Of a stretch of 64,000 nt of DNA, positions 46,870 to 55,858 are shown one piece after another; position 1 is the stretch's first letter, and each line of letters starts with the position of its first letter. The DNA is from Ilumatobacteraceae bacterium. GTDB taxonomy: Bacteria; Actinomycetota; Acidimicrobiia; Acidimicrobiales; Ilumatobacteraceae. The translations under genes and the position numbers were made by a program. The notes under the pieces were generated by a model. The model did no database searches and was not told the DNA's origin. It was given only the letters and a program-made list of their open reading frames with translations. The stretch covers positions 115,342-179,341 of the forward strand of contig JAOBWK010000095.1 of the NCBI GenBank assembly GCA_025463305.1, written 5' to 3'.

Positions 46870-48771
46870 TCAGGGCTGCTGGCGGGCGAGCCAGAGCACG
46901 CCGAGCGGCGGCAGATCGACGGCGATCGACGCCGGCTGGCCCTGCCACGGGATGTCCGGTGAGGCAGTCATCGCCCCGCCGTCGCCTCGGTACGAGCTGC
47001 CGCCGAAGCGGTGGTCGTCGGTGTCGAGCACCACCCGCCAGTCGCCCAGCTCGGGCACACCGACCAGCTGGCCGCGGCGCGGCACCGGCGTGAAGTTGGC
47101 GATGCACACCATCGGGCCCGAGGCGCCGTAGCGGACGAAGGAGTAGATCGAGTGCTCCGCGTCGTTGGCATCGAGCCACTGGAAGCTCGCGGCCGACGTG
47201 TCGCCGGACCACGTCGACGGCGTGTTCGCGGCGATCGCGTTGAGCGCGGTGACGAGCTCGAACACACCGCGGTGCGCTGGCTGATCGAGCAGGTGCCACG
47301 GCAGGCCGGTGTTCTCGTTCCACTCCGTCCACGGCGCGAGCTCGGCGCCCATGAACACGAGCGGCGCACCCGGCAGGGCCCACATCCACGCGTAGAGCGA
47401 ACGGAGGTTGGCGAACTTCTGCCAGTCGTCACCGGGCATCTTGTTGAGCAGGCTGCCCTTGCCGTGCACGACCTCGTCGTGGCTGAGCGGCAGCACGTAC
47501 CGCTCGCCGAACGCGTAGATCAGCCCGAACGTCAGGTCGTTGTGGTGGTGGCGCCGGTACAGCGGATCGCGCTGGAAGTACTGCAGCGTGTCGTGCATCC
47601 AGCCCATGTTCCACTTGTGGGTGAAGCCCAGCCCACCGTCGTGCACGGGGTGGGTGACCTTCGGCCACGACGTCGATTCCTCGGCGATCGTGAGCGCACC
47701 AGGCACCTCGACGCCGACGAGCGTGTTGACCTCCTGCAGCAGGGCGATCGCACCGAGGTTCTCCCGCCCGCCGAAGCGGTTCGGCACCCACTGGCCGGCC
47801 TTGCGGCTGTAGTCCAGGTAGAGCATCGAGGCCACGGCGTCGACGCGCAGACCGTCGATGTGGAACTCCTGCAGCCAGTACAGGGCGTTGGCCGTGAGGA
47901 AGTTGCGGACCTCGTTGCGTTCGAAGTTGAACACCAACGTGCCCCAGTCGGGGTGCTCGCCCTGGCGGGGATCGGCGTGCTCGTACAGCGCGGTGCCGTC
48001 GAAGCGGGCGAGCGCCCATTCGTCCTTGGGGAAGTGCGCCGGCACCCAGTCGAGGATGACGCCGATGCCGCGGTTGTGCAGCGTGTCGACCAGCTGACGG
48101 AACTGGTCCGGGGTGCCGAAGCGTGCCGTCGGCGCGTAGTACCCGCTGACCTGGTAGCCCCACGAGCCACCGAACGGATGCTCGGACACCGGGAGCAGCT
48201 CGACGTGGGTGAAGCCCAACGCGCTCACGTGGTCGGCCAGTTGCTCGCCGAGTGAGAGGTAGTCGTCGACCCCCCATCGCCATGAGCCGAGATGGACCTC
48301 GTAGACCCGCAACGGCGCACTGGGCTTGTTGGTGCGCGACTCCATCCACGCCCGGTCGCTCCACTGGTGCTCGGAGGGGCCGACGACGACGCTCGAGTTC
48401 TCGGGCGGGCAGTCCGTCTGGCGGGCCATGGGGTCGGCCTTGAGGACCGTGCGGCCGCTCTGCTGCACGACGGCGAGCTTGTAGCGATGGCCGATGCGTG
48501 CGTCGGGCACGACGGCCATCCAGATGCCGCTCGACTCGACCGCCACCATCGGGGTGCCGTCGCCCCATGCGTTCCAATCGCCCACGACGTAGACCACGCG
48601 CGCATTCGGCGCCCAGACCGTGAACCGCACACCCTGCGAGGGATCCGTCGGATCGATGACGTGCGACCCGAGCAGGTTCCAGAGCTGGCGGTGCCGGCCC
48701 TCGTTGAAGAGGTACAGGTCGAGCTGACCTGGTGTGACGTTGCCGCCGACGAGGGTGGGGCTGGAGGTCAT
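46870..48771 (-). CDS. glgB: 1,4-alpha-glucan branching enzyme
   Basis: GlgB introduces alpha-1,6 branches in glycogen. The 633-residue GH13 protein has an N-terminal CBM48 domain (FTVWAPNARVVYVVGDWNAWG), the barrel with GIGVILDWVPAHFPKDEW, the nucleophile Asp in GLRVDAVASMLYLDYSR, the acid Glu in IAEEST, and the third Asp in LPLSHDEVVHGKGSL, then an all-beta C-terminal domain. It is divergent from the glycogen-synthase-like gene, with which it shares a 42-bp promoter region. Confidence 0.95.
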   Translation of the reverse strand: MTSSPTLVGGNVTPGQLDLYLFNEGRHRQLWNLLGSHVIDPTDPSQGVRFTVWAPNARVVYVVGDWNAWGDGTPMVAVESSGIWMAVVPDARIGHRYKLAVVQQSGRTVLKADPMARQTDCPPENSSVVVGPSEHQWSDRAWMESRTNKPSAPLRVYEVHLGSWRWGVDDYLSLGEQLADHVSALGFTHVELLPVSEHPFGGSWGYQVSGYYAPTARFGTPDQFRQLVDTLHNRGIGVILDWVPAHFPKDEWALARFDGTALYEHADPRQGEHPDWGTLVFNFERNEVRNFLTANALYWLQEFHIDGLRVDAVASMLYLDYSRKAGQWVPNRFGGRENLGAIALLQEVNTLVGVEVPGALTIAEESTSWPKVTHPVHDGGLGFTHKWNMGWMHDTLQYFQRDPLYRRHHHNDLTFGLIYAFGERYVLPLSHDEVVHGKGSLLNKMPGDDWQKFANLRSLYAWMWALPGAPLVFMGAELAPWTEWNENTGLPWHLLDQPAHRGVFELVTALNAIAANTPSTWSGDTSAASFQWLDANDAEHSIYSFVRYGASGPMVCIANFTPVPRRGQLVGVPELGDWRVVLDTDDHRFGGSSYRGDGGAMTASPDIPWQGQPASIAVDLPPLGVLWLARQQP

Positions 48772-48780
48772 CGGATTCCC

Positions 48781-48786
48781 AGCGTA
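48781..48786 (-). promoter_or_regulatory. -10 box TACGCT of glgB
   Basis: TACGCT on the minus strand lies nine bases before the ATG at 48771. Confidence 0.4.
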
Positions 48787-48799
48787 CGCCGTGAGCAGC

Positions 48800-48805
48800 T
48801 ACGGT
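48800..48805 (+). promoter_or_regulatory. -10 box TACGGT of the glycogen-synthase-like gene
   Basis: TACGGT lies eight bases before the GTG at 48814, without a ribosome-binding site. Confidence 0.5.
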
Positions 48806-48813
48806 CGTCGTCC

Positions 48814-50022
48814 GTGCGCATCCTGATGCTGTCCTGGGAGTACCCGCCGCTGGTCGTCGGAGGCATCGCAGCACACGTCGACGGGCTGGCGAGAGCCATG
48901 GTCCGCAGCGGCCACGAGGTGGTCGTGCTCAGCCTGCACACCAACGACGCGCCCGACGACACCGTGGTGGACGGCGTCCGCATCCTGCGCGCCAACATCG
49001 ATCTGCCGTGGATCCCCGACGACAACCTCGTCGGCCGGATGGCCTCGGCGAACCACCAGATCACGCAACTCGCGGCGCAGCTGGGAACTTGGCGGCCCGA
49101 TGTCGTGCACGCGCACGACTGGCTGGTCTCCTGGGCGGGTGACACGATCTCCACGCTGTGGTCCGTACCCCTCGTGGCCACGATTCATGCCACCGAGCGC
49201 GGACGTCACGGTGGGCACGTGCCGCCGGGCATGCCGGCCGCGATCAACGCCGTCGAGTGGTGGCTCACCTACCAGGCAGCCCACGTGATCTGCTGTTCGC
49301 AGTTCATGATCCGCGAGGTGGTCGGCGGCTTCGAGCTGCCGGTCGCCAAGGTGCACATGGTGCCCAACGGTGTGGACCTCGCTGTGTGGGAGCCGAACCT
49401 GGTCGAGATCGCCACGCCACGAGAGCCGCTCGTCGTCGCCTGGGGCCGCGTCCAGTACGAGAAGGGCTTCCAGGTCCTCGCGCGCGCCGTCGGCGCGCTG
49501 CGCCACCGCGTGCCGGGCATCCGCTGCGTCATCGCCGGCCGCGGTTCGTACCTGGCCGAGCTGCAGAGCCAGATCGACATCGAGGGCCTTGCCGACGTCG
49601 TGCACCTCGCCGGCTTCGTCAGCGACGACGACCTCAAGGGCCTGCTCCACCGAGCGGGATGCGGCGTGATCCCCTCGTTGTACGAGCCGTTCGGCATCGT
49701 CGCGCTGGAGTCGATGGCGTCGGGCGCACCCACCGTCGTCGCGCGCACCGGCGGCCTCGCCGAGATCGTCGGCGGCACCGGCGCCGGGCTGCTGTTCGAG
49801 CCCGGCAACCACCACGATCTGGCCGACCGGATCGCCGACGTGCTGACCCAGCCGGCCCTCGCGCGCAGCCTCCAGACCACCGCGGCGAAGGTGCTCAGCG
49901 ACCGCTACACCTGGGACGCCATCGCCAAGACGACACTGAGCGTTTACACAACCGCGGTTTCGCCTGTCGGGGAGGCACAACTACCCTCACGGGATGCAAA
50001 GCGTCCGACAGTTCAGCGTTGA
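48814..50022 (+). CDS. GT4 glycogen-synthase-like glycosyltransferase
   Basis: The 402-residue protein has the GT-B fold of family GT4: RILMLSWEYPPLVVGGIAAHV at the start (the usual K-x-GG replaced by VVGG), VVHAHDWL, VAWGRVQYEKGFQVL at the second domain, and the E-x7-E motif in EPFGIVALESMASG. Actinobacterial proteins of this kind (GlgA/GlgM class) elongate alpha-1,4-glucans or make maltose-1-phosphate. Neighbours glgB and glgP support glycogen metabolism. Its 3' end overlaps glgP by 29 bp. Confidence 0.85.
   Translation: MRILMLSWEYPPLVVGGIAAHVDGLARAMVRSGHEVVVLSLHTNDAPDDTVVDGVRILRANIDLPWIPDDNLVGRMASANHQITQLAAQLGTWRPDVVHAHDWLVSWAGDTISTLWSVPLVATIHATERGRHGGHVPPGMPAAINAVEWWLTYQAAHVICCSQFMIREVVGGFELPVAKVHMVPNGVDLAVWEPNLVEIATPREPLVVAWGRVQYEKGFQVLARAVGALRHRVPGIRCVIAGRGSYLAELQSQIDIEGLADVVHLAGFVSDDDLKGLLHRAGCGVIPSLYEPFGIVALESMASGAPTVVARTGGLAEIVGGTGAGLLFEPGNHHDLADRIADVLTQPALARSLQTTAAKVLSDRYTWDAIAKTTLSVYTTAVSPVGEAQLPSRDAKRPTVQR
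49982..49987 (+). promoter_or_regulatory. -10 box TACCCT of glgP, inside the upstream gene
   Basis: TACCCT lies six bases before the glgP ATG at 49994, within the last 13 codons of the glycosyltransferase gene. It would allow phosphorylase to be transcribed separately from the synthase. Confidence 0.5.
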
Positions 50023-52474
50023 CCCTGCCGTTCCCGAGGCGCTCTCCGGACTGAACCGCCTGGCCAACAACCTGCACTGGTGCTGGGACCGCGAGCTGCA
50101 GCAGCTCTTCGCCGGCCTGCACCCGCAGGCGTGGGCGGACTCCGGCCATCAGCCGTTGGAGATGCTCGGCCGGATCACCCCCACCGAGTGGGCGGGGCTG
50201 GCGAAGGACCCCTCCGTCGTGACCGCGGTCGCCGACGCGGTCGTCCGGCTCGACACCGCGCTCACCTCGCCGCGCTGGTTCCAGACCAAGACCGGGCCCA
50301 GCGATCCGTCACCGCTGGAGCTGGTCGCCTACTTCTCGCCCGAGTTCGGCATCAGCGAGTCCGTGCCGCAGTACAGCGGCGGCCTCGGCATCCTCGCCGG
50401 CGACCACCTCAAGGCCTCGTCGGACCTCGGCATCCCCCTCGTGGGCATCGGCCTGCTCTACGCCGAGGGCTACTTCCGCCAGAGCCTCGACGCCGATGGC
50501 TTTCAGCAGGAGCGCTTCCCCCGGCTCGAGCCGACCGCGATGGCGCTCACCAACACCGGCCTGCACGTCAACCTCGACCTCGCCGGAGAGATCATCGACA
50601 TCGGCATCTGGCGCGCGGACGTCGGCCGGATCTCCCTGTACCTGCTCGACGCGCCCGGCGTCACGGACCGGCTGTATGGCGGCGACGTCGAGCACCGGTT
50701 GCGTCAGGAGATGGTGCTCGGCATCGCGGGAGTCCGCGCCCTGCGCGCCCTCGGTCTGGCGCCCCAGGTCTTCCACACCAACGAGGGCCACGCCGGGTTC
50801 CTCGCCCTCGAGCGCATCCGCGAGCTGGTCGACACCGGGTTGACGTTCGCCGAAGCCGTCGAGGCATCACGTGCCGGCGGCGTGTTCACCACTCACACCC
50901 CGGTACCGGCCGGCATCGACCGCTTCCCGCGCGAGCTCATCGCCAAGTACTTCAGCACCTACGTCGGCCAGGTCGGGATCTCGTTCGACGATCTGATGGC
51001 GATCGGTCACCGCGACGACGAGCCCGACGAGACCCGCTTCAACATGGCCGTCATGGGCCTGCGCCTCGCGGCACGCGCCAACGGCGTGGCCAAGCTGCAC
51101 GGCGCAGTGAGCCGGGAGATGTTCAACGGGCTGTGGCCCGGTGTCCCGGTCGACGAGGTCCCGATCACCTCGATCACCAACGGCGTGCACGCGCACAGCT
51201 GGATCTCGCCGGAGATGGACCAGCTGCTGCGCAACGGCATCCACGGAGTGTGGGACGGTGCCGACGACGCCTCGTGGGCGCGCGCCGCGCAGCTGCCGGC
51301 CGAGGCGGTGTGGTCGGCGCGTTCGGCCGGACGCGCTCGTCTCGTCGAGTTCGTCCGCGACCACATGGGCGACGACATCCTCGACCCCGACATCCTCACC
51401 ATCGGCTTCGCCCGCCGGTTCGCCACGTACAAACGGGCCACGTTGCTGTTGTCGCACCCCGACCGCCTCCGCAAGATGCTGCTCGACCCCGATCGCCCGG
51501 TGCAGTTCGTGTTCGCCGGCAAGGCCCACCCCGCCGACCAGCCCGGCAAGGAGATGATCCAGAACATCGAGCGCTTCGCCCGCGAGCTCGACGTGCGCCA
51601 CCGGTTCGTCTTCCTGCCCGACTACGACATCGCCGTCGCACGGGCGATGTACCACGGCTGCGACGTGTGGCTGAACAACCCGCGCCGTCCGCTCGAGGCG
51701 TGCGGCACCAGCGGCATGAAGGCCGCACTGAACGGCGCGCTGAACTGCAGCATCCGCGATGGCTGGTGGGACGAATGGAGCGACGGGGGCGGCAACGGCT
51801 GGGACATCGCCTCGGCCGACGACGATCCCGACGACAACCGCCGCGACCAGCGTGAGGCGCTGAACCTGTTCGGCCTGTTCGAACAGGAGATCGTGCCGTT
51901 GTTCTACGACACGAGCAGTGCTGGTTCGCGCGCCGACCACGTCCCGGAGGGTTGGGTCGACAAGATGCGCCACAACTGGGTCACGCTCGGGCCGAAGGTC
52001 ACCGCCTCGCGCATGGTCCGCGACTACGTGACCGAGCTGTACGAGCCGGCCGCAGCTGCATCGACGACCGTCGCCGCCGACGGGGACGCACCGGCCAAGA
52101 CGCTGGCCGCGTGGAAGCACACGGTCCAAGCAGCATGGCCGGCGGTGCGCATCGCGTCGCTCGACACCGACACCACACCGGGCAAGGCGGGCGAGATCCG
52201 CTCCGTCACCGCCACCGTGGATCTCGACGGCCTGCAGCCGACCGACGTCACCGTCGAAGTCCTGCACGGCCCGATCGACACCCACGGCGAGCTCCTCGCC
52301 GAGCCGGCCAAGATCGCCCTGACGTACAACGGGGCCGGCGGCACGAGCGGCTCGTGGACGGGCGACTACGCCGTCGGCCGATCCGGCGCCTACGGACTCA
52401 CCGCACGCGTGCTGCCCCAGAACCCGCTGCTGGCCAACCCGTTCGAGGTCGGCTGCATCGCCTGGGCCCAGTAG
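49994..52474 (+). CDS. glgP: Glycogen/alpha-glucan phosphorylase
   Basis: GlgP releases glucose-1-phosphate from glycogen. The 826-residue GT35 enzyme is of the actinobacterial type with an N-terminal domain (about 1-95, NNLHWCWDRELQQLF), YSGGLGILAGDHLKASSDLGIPLVGIG, FHTNEGHAGFLALERI, YKRATLLL, FVFAGKAHPADQPGKEMIQ and the PLP-site segment EACGTSGMKAALNGALNCS, in which Lys binds the cofactor. A short beta-rich C-terminal domain (about 700-826) follows. It is the last of the glycogen genes here. Confidence 0.93.
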   Translation: MQSVRQFSVDPAVPEALSGLNRLANNLHWCWDRELQQLFAGLHPQAWADSGHQPLEMLGRITPTEWAGLAKDPSVVTAVADAVVRLDTALTSPRWFQTKTGPSDPSPLELVAYFSPEFGISESVPQYSGGLGILAGDHLKASSDLGIPLVGIGLLYAEGYFRQSLDADGFQQERFPRLEPTAMALTNTGLHVNLDLAGEIIDIGIWRADVGRISLYLLDAPGVTDRLYGGDVEHRLRQEMVLGIAGVRALRALGLAPQVFHTNEGHAGFLALERIRELVDTGLTFAEAVEASRAGGVFTTHTPVPAGIDRFPRELIAKYFSTYVGQVGISFDDLMAIGHRDDEPDETRFNMAVMGLRLAARANGVAKLHGAVSREMFNGLWPGVPVDEVPITSITNGVHAHSWISPEMDQLLRNGIHGVWDGADDASWARAAQLPAEAVWSARSAGRARLVEFVRDHMGDDILDPDILTIGFARRFATYKRATLLLSHPDRLRKMLLDPDRPVQFVFAGKAHPADQPGKEMIQNIERFARELDVRHRFVFLPDYDIAVARAMYHGCDVWLNNPRRPLEACGTSGMKAALNGALNCSIRDGWWDEWSDGGGNGWDIASADDDPDDNRRDQREALNLFGLFEQEIVPLFYDTSSAGSRADHVPEGWVDKMRHNWVTLGPKVTASRMVRDYVTELYEPAAAASTTVAADGDAPAKTLAAWKHTVQAAWPAVRIASLDTDTTPGKAGEIRSVTATVDLDGLQPTDVTVEVLHGPIDTHGELLAEPAKIALTYNGAGGTSGSWTGDYAVGRSGAYGLTARVLPQNPLLANPFEVGCIAWAQ

Positions 52475-52482
52475 CCGCCTGT

Positions 52483-52542
52483 CTGCCGGTGAACTCTCTG
52501 CCGGTGAACTCTCTGCCGGTGAACTATCTGCCGGTGAATTGG
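52483..52542. repeat. Four tandem 15-bp repeats across the hydratase stop
   Basis: CTGCCGGTGAACTCT units occupy 52483-52497, 52498-52512, 52513-52527 (ACTAT) and 52528-52542 (diverged). On the minus strand they would read FTGRE repeatedly. The TAG stop of the hydratase gene (52524-52526) arises from a single C to A difference in the third unit. Confidence 0.9.
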
Positions 52543-53309
52543 GCCTTGCCGGGTCCGCTGGCGAGGAAGCTCTGCACGCCGATCCGGCTGTCGTCGGAGT
52601 GGAACGACTCGGCGAACAGCTCGCGCTCCAGCAGCAGTCCGGCGGCGAGCGAGCCGGACAGGCCGTCGTCGATCGCCCGCTTGGCCAGCCCCTGAGCGAT
52701 GCTGGCGCCCTTGGCCACCTCCGCGGCCAGGGCGAGCGCACGGGTGTGCAACTCGTCGGTGGGCACGACCTCGTCGGCGAGGCCGATCCGCAGCGCCTCG
52801 TCGGCCTTCACCTGACGGCCGGTGAGGCACAGCTCCTTGGCCCGGCTCGGCCCCACGAGGCGGGCGAGGCGCTGGGTGCCGCCGCCGCCGGGGATGATGC
52901 CGAGCAGGATCTCCGGCTGGCCGAACACGCCGCGTTCGGCCACCACTCGGTAGTCGCACGCGAGCGCGAGCTCGCAGCCGCCGCCCAGCGCGTAGCCACT
53001 GACCGCCGCGATCACGAACCGTGGGAGCGCGGCGATGGCGTCGAGGGCGCGGTGGAACCCGGCGGTGATGACGCCCGCTTCCTCCGGCCCGCCGAACTGG
53101 CTGATGTCCGCGCCGGCCGCGAAGATCCGCTCGCCGCCCGTCACCACGACGGCGCCCGGGAGGTCGGCCGCGAGCTCGGCGGCGATCGCCTCGAGCCGGG
53201 CGAGGACCTCGCGTGAGAGGGCGTTGACCTTCGGGTTGTTCAACGTGATGACGGCCACGCCGTCGTCACGGCGCTCGAGGAGGACCAGTTCGTCGTTCGC
53301 ATCAGCCAT
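52524..53309 (-). CDS. Enoyl-CoA hydratase/isomerase family protein
   Basis: The 261-residue crotonase-fold protein has VITLNNPKVNALSREVLARL, the oxyanion-hole segment FAAGADISQFG, and AAVSGYALGGGCELALACDYRVVAERGVFGQPEILLGIIPGGGGTQRL with a catalytic Glu, followed by GRQVKADEALRIGLADEVV. It probably hydrates enoyl-CoA in fatty-acid breakdown. The ATG at 53309 lies seven bases after TAGGGT. The C-terminus ends inside a tandem repeat, and removal of the TAG would add several FTGRE units. Confidence 0.9.
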   Translation of the reverse strand: MADANDELVLLERRDDGVAVITLNNPKVNALSREVLARLEAIAAELAADLPGAVVVTGGERIFAAGADISQFGGPEEAGVITAGFHRALDAIAALPRFVIAAVSGYALGGGCELALACDYRVVAERGVFGQPEILLGIIPGGGGTQRLARLVGPSRAKELCLTGRQVKADEALRIGLADEVVPTDELHTRALALAAEVAKGASIAQGLAKRAIDDGLSGSLAAGLLLERELFAESFHSDDSRIGVQSFLASGPGKAQFTGR

Positions 53310-53316
53310 GCGAACG

Positions 53317-53322
53317 ACCCTA
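53317..53322 (-). promoter_or_regulatory. -10 box TAGGGT of the hydratase gene
   Basis: TAGGGT on the minus strand lies seven bases before the ATG at 53309, within the end of the upstream lipoprotein gene. Confidence 0.5.
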
Positions 53323-54471
53323 TGTCGCCGGCTGCAGATCCGCCGCCACGGCGAGCACCTGATCGACCGTCGAACCGACCGCCTGGATGGTGACGAGCAC
53401 GTCGTCGTGACGGAGGTAGGCGAGGACGACAGTGGGACCGTGGCGCGCGATCCGTCCGGCGAAGTCACCGACTGCGGTCGGCTCCCCGTCGGCCGTGCCG
53501 AGGCGAGGCGCCGACAGGACGGCGTCGGCCAGGTTGCCCGTCAGCTTGGAGACACCGGCGAGCGCCTCGACCGTGATCGTGAGGTGATCATCGCCGTTGC
53601 CGTTGCCGGAGGCCCAGGCCGCGACACCGGGGTCGGGGATCGGTGCGTCGGCGACGGCACCATCGAGGCGGACGTAGCCGGCCGGGATGACCGGCAGGGC
53701 GAACGCCGTCGGCGACACCGGGTTGTCGGTGGCCGCACCGGGGCAGCCCTGGCCGAAGCTGAACGCGAGTTGACACAACGAGGCGCGGGTGATCCGCCAC
53801 GTGCCGTTCTGGAAGATCGCACTGCCGATCATCGAGTTCGGGAAGTACGGCGACTGGTTGCCCGCGTATTCGACGCGGAACACCACATCGGCGTGGATCG
53901 GGTCGGCGAACTGCACCGCGTCGACGGCGAGCCGGGCATCGGCGATCGTGCCGCGGATGGCCTGCATCCGCGTGTCCATGTTGGCGGCGTTGCCCTCACC
54001 GTCCTCCACGAGACGGCCGCGCAGGCCCGCATCGAGATCGACCAGGATCCAGTGGGTGTAGGCGTAGCGAACTGCGGTCTCGGCCGAGGCGGGATCCGTG
54101 GCGTCGACCTCGGCCGGCAGCGGATCGTCGGCCGTCACGCCGCCGAGCGGGCCCGCCGGCTCGGTGGCCAGCGTGTCGTCGGCGGAGTCGGGCGGCGCCG
54201 CGCCGGTCGTCGACACGGTGGTGCCCTGCGTGGTGCTCCACGTCAGCGTCGCGGGCGACCCCGCCGGCACCGTGTCGGTGAACGACGGCGCGGTCGTCCC
54301 ACCGTCCGTCGATGGAGCCGGGTCCGTCGGTGCGGGCGATGACGACGATGCCGCCGCTGCCGTCGCTGCGGCGGACGGTTGCGCTGCCGGCGACGCCGAG
54401 TTCGGGTCGCCGCACGCCGCGCCCGCGATCGAGACCAGCGCAATGCAAGCAATTCCAGTCCGGCGACGCAT
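53320..54471 (-). CDS. Lipoprotein of unknown function
   Basis: The 383-residue product has a signal peptide with lipobox (AGAAC, Cys at about 20) and a linker of about 90 residues rich in Ala, Ser, Thr and Pro. The folded part from about residue 120 (ETAVRYAYTHWILVDLDAGLRGRLVEDG) resembles the Mce-associated or NTF2-like domains of secreted actinobacterial proteins, and a C-terminal part has LTITVEALAGVSKLTGNLADAVL. Function is not known. A TAGATT box lies six bases before the ATG. Confidence 0.7.
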   Translation of the reverse strand: MRRRTGIACIALVSIAGAACGDPNSASPAAQPSAAATAAAASSSSPAPTDPAPSTDGGTTAPSFTDTVPAGSPATLTWSTTQGTTVSTTGAAPPDSADDTLATEPAGPLGGVTADDPLPAEVDATDPASAETAVRYAYTHWILVDLDAGLRGRLVEDGEGNAANMDTRMQAIRGTIADARLAVDAVQFADPIHADVVFRVEYAGNQSPYFPNSMIGSAIFQNGTWRITRASLCQLAFSFGQGCPGAATDNPVSPTAFALPVIPAGYVRLDGAVADAPIPDPGVAAWASGNGNGDDHLTITVEALAGVSKLTGNLADAVLSAPRLGTADGEPTAVGDFAGRIARHGPTVVLAYLRHDDVLVTIQAVGSTVDQVLAVAADLQPAT

Positions 54472-54477
54472 CCGAAG

Positions 54478-54483
54478 AATCTA
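54478..54483 (-). promoter_or_regulatory. -10 box TAGATT of the lipoprotein gene
   Basis: TAGATT on the minus strand lies six bases before the ATG at 54471, without a ribosome-binding site. Confidence 0.5.
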
Positions 54484-54508
54484 CGTCCGCTGGTCGGCGT
54501 GGACCGGG

Positions 54509-55471
54509 TCAGGCCTGCACGCCGTCGAGCATCTGGTCGGCGGCGCTCCACGGATCGATGCGGTGGTGCAGCACGTCGTCCTCGACGGTGGTCCAGCGGT
54601 CGTCGCCACACAGCTCGCGCGCCCGGCGTTCGAGCCGGCGGGTGACGATCGTGCGCAGCTCGTCGCGCAGGCGCGACTCGCGCCGCGCCGTCAGCACGCC
54701 GTTGTCGGTGATGAACCGGCGGTGCTCGGCCACGGCAGACCACAGCTCGCTCACGCCATGACCGCTCGTGGCGATGGTGGGCACGATCCGCGGGCGCCAC
54801 GTTTCGTGGGCCAGGTCGGACAGGTCGAGCATCTGCTCGAGGTCGCGGCGCGTCTCGTCGGCGCCGGGACGGTCGGACTTGTTGATCACGAAGATGTCGG
54901 CGATCTCCATCAGCCCCGCTTTGTTGGCCTGCACGGCGTCGCCCCAACCCGGGTTGACCACCACGACGGTGGTGTCGGCCCGGCCCGCGATCTCGACCTC
55001 GACCTGGCCGACGCCCACGGTCTCGACGAGCACCCACGAGCGGCCGACGGCGTCGAGCAGGCGGATCGCCTCCGGAGCCGACAGCGACAGCCCGCCGAGG
55101 TGGCCACGGGTGGCCATCGAGCGGATGAACACGCCGGGATCGGTGGCGTGCTCCTGCATCCGCACCCGGTCGCCGAGGATCGCACCGCCGGTGAACGGTG
55201 ACGACGGGTCGATCGCCAGCACAGCGACCTCGAGGCCCTGGCTGCGGAGGTGGCCGATGGTGGCCGAGGTGAGCGTGCTCTTGCCGGCGCCCGGCGCGCC
55301 GGTGAGCCCGACCGTGTAGGCGCCTCCGCCGAGTGGCGATGCCAGACGGCTGATCTCGCGCGCTTCGTCGGCACCACGCTCGATCAGTGACAGCAACCGG
55401 GCCAGTGCGGCGCGATCACCGCGGCGGGCGTTGGCGAACAGCTCCTCGACCGGCTGGTTGCGGCGACCCAA
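54509..55471 (-). CDS. meaB: MeaB/ArgK-family GTPase (methylmalonyl-CoA mutase chaperone)
   Basis: The 320-residue G3E GTPase has P-loop GLTGAPGAGKST, a switch with IDPSSPFTGGAILGDRVRMQEH, VETVGVGQVEVEIAG, and the guanine motif NKSD. MeaB protects adenosylcobalamin-dependent methylmalonyl-CoA mutase. No mutase gene is in the window, so the partner gene lies elsewhere or the relative acts on another mutase. The start is uncertain: TTG at 55471 is two bases after the Nfu stop and there is no better in-frame start before the P-loop. Confidence 0.85.
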   Translation of the reverse strand: MGRRNQPVEELFANARRGDRAALARLLSLIERGADEAREISRLASPLGGGAYTVGLTGAPGAGKSTLTSATIGHLRSQGLEVAVLAIDPSSPFTGGAILGDRVRMQEHATDPGVFIRSMATRGHLGGLSLSAPEAIRLLDAVGRSWVLVETVGVGQVEVEIAGRADTTVVVVNPGWGDAVQANKAGLMEIADIFVINKSDRPGADETRRDLEQMLDLSDLAHETWRPRIVPTIATSGHGVSELWSAVAEHRRFITDNGVLTARRESRLRDELRTIVTRRLERRARELCGDDRWTTVEDDVLHHRIDPWSAADQMLDGVQA

Positions 55472-55473
55472 GG

Positions 55474-55698
55474 TCAGACCGCCACGACCTCGGTGACGCC
55501 GTCGACGCGATCGCGCATGATGCGCTCGATGCCGGCCTTCAGGGTCTGCGTGCTGGCCGGGCAGGTACCGCACGCGCCCACCAGCGAGACCTGGATGATG
55601 CCGGTGGCCTCGTCGACATCGCGCAGCTCGATGTCGCCGCCGTCGGCCTGCAGCGCGGGCCGGATGACTTCGATGCACTCTTCGACTTGGGCTCGCAT
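55474..55698 (-). CDS. NifU-like (Nfu) iron-sulfur scaffold protein
   Basis: The 74-residue protein is a bare Nfu domain: VEECIEVIRPALQADGGDIELRDVDEATGIIQVSLVGACGTCPAS with the CxxC cluster site, then LKAGIERIMRDRVDGVTEVV. It would deliver [4Fe-4S] clusters. The ATG at 55698 is the likeliest start; an ATG at 55731 would add 11 residues. MeaB follows two bases after the stop. Confidence 0.88.
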   Translation of the reverse strand: MRAQVEECIEVIRPALQADGGDIELRDVDEATGIIQVSLVGACGTCPASTQTLKAGIERIMRDRVDGVTEVVAV

Positions 55699-55748
55699 GG
55701 GTGGTGACCTTCTGACTGGCTCGACGACCATTGAAGCAGGTCGATCAT

Positions 55749-55754
55749 TACAAT
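55749..55754 (+). promoter_or_regulatory. -10 box TACAAT
   Basis: TACAAT, the closest to the full consensus in the window, lies eight bases before an ATG at 55763 that opens a 31-codon frame overlapping the next gene. Confidence 0.5.
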
Positions 55755-55762
55755 CCCGCGGT

Positions 55763-55858
55763 ATGGCAACAAATCACGGGGGCCCGATCATTCCCACTGT
55801 GACCCCCGGCATGCGGCCGTCACCCAGGTCATCGCCGTCCGCATCGCAGGTCCGCTGA
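55763..55858 (+). CDS. Short upstream ORF (31 residues)
   Basis: ATG at 55763 to TGA at 55856-55858 encodes MATNHGGPIIPTVTPGMRPS and 11 further residues. Its TGA overlaps the ATG of the next gene (TGATG). The -10 spacing fits a leaderless start, but codon use in the first part is less biased than in genes here. It may be a translated leader that couples to the membrane-protein gene. Confidence 0.35.
   Translation: MATNHGGPIIPTVTPGMRPSPRSSPSASQVR

Noticed and set aside
47011..48255. Long plus-strand frame opposite glgB
   Set aside because: It is antisense to well-conserved GH13 motifs and its product is low-complexity Arg/Val/Gln; no start signal is seen.
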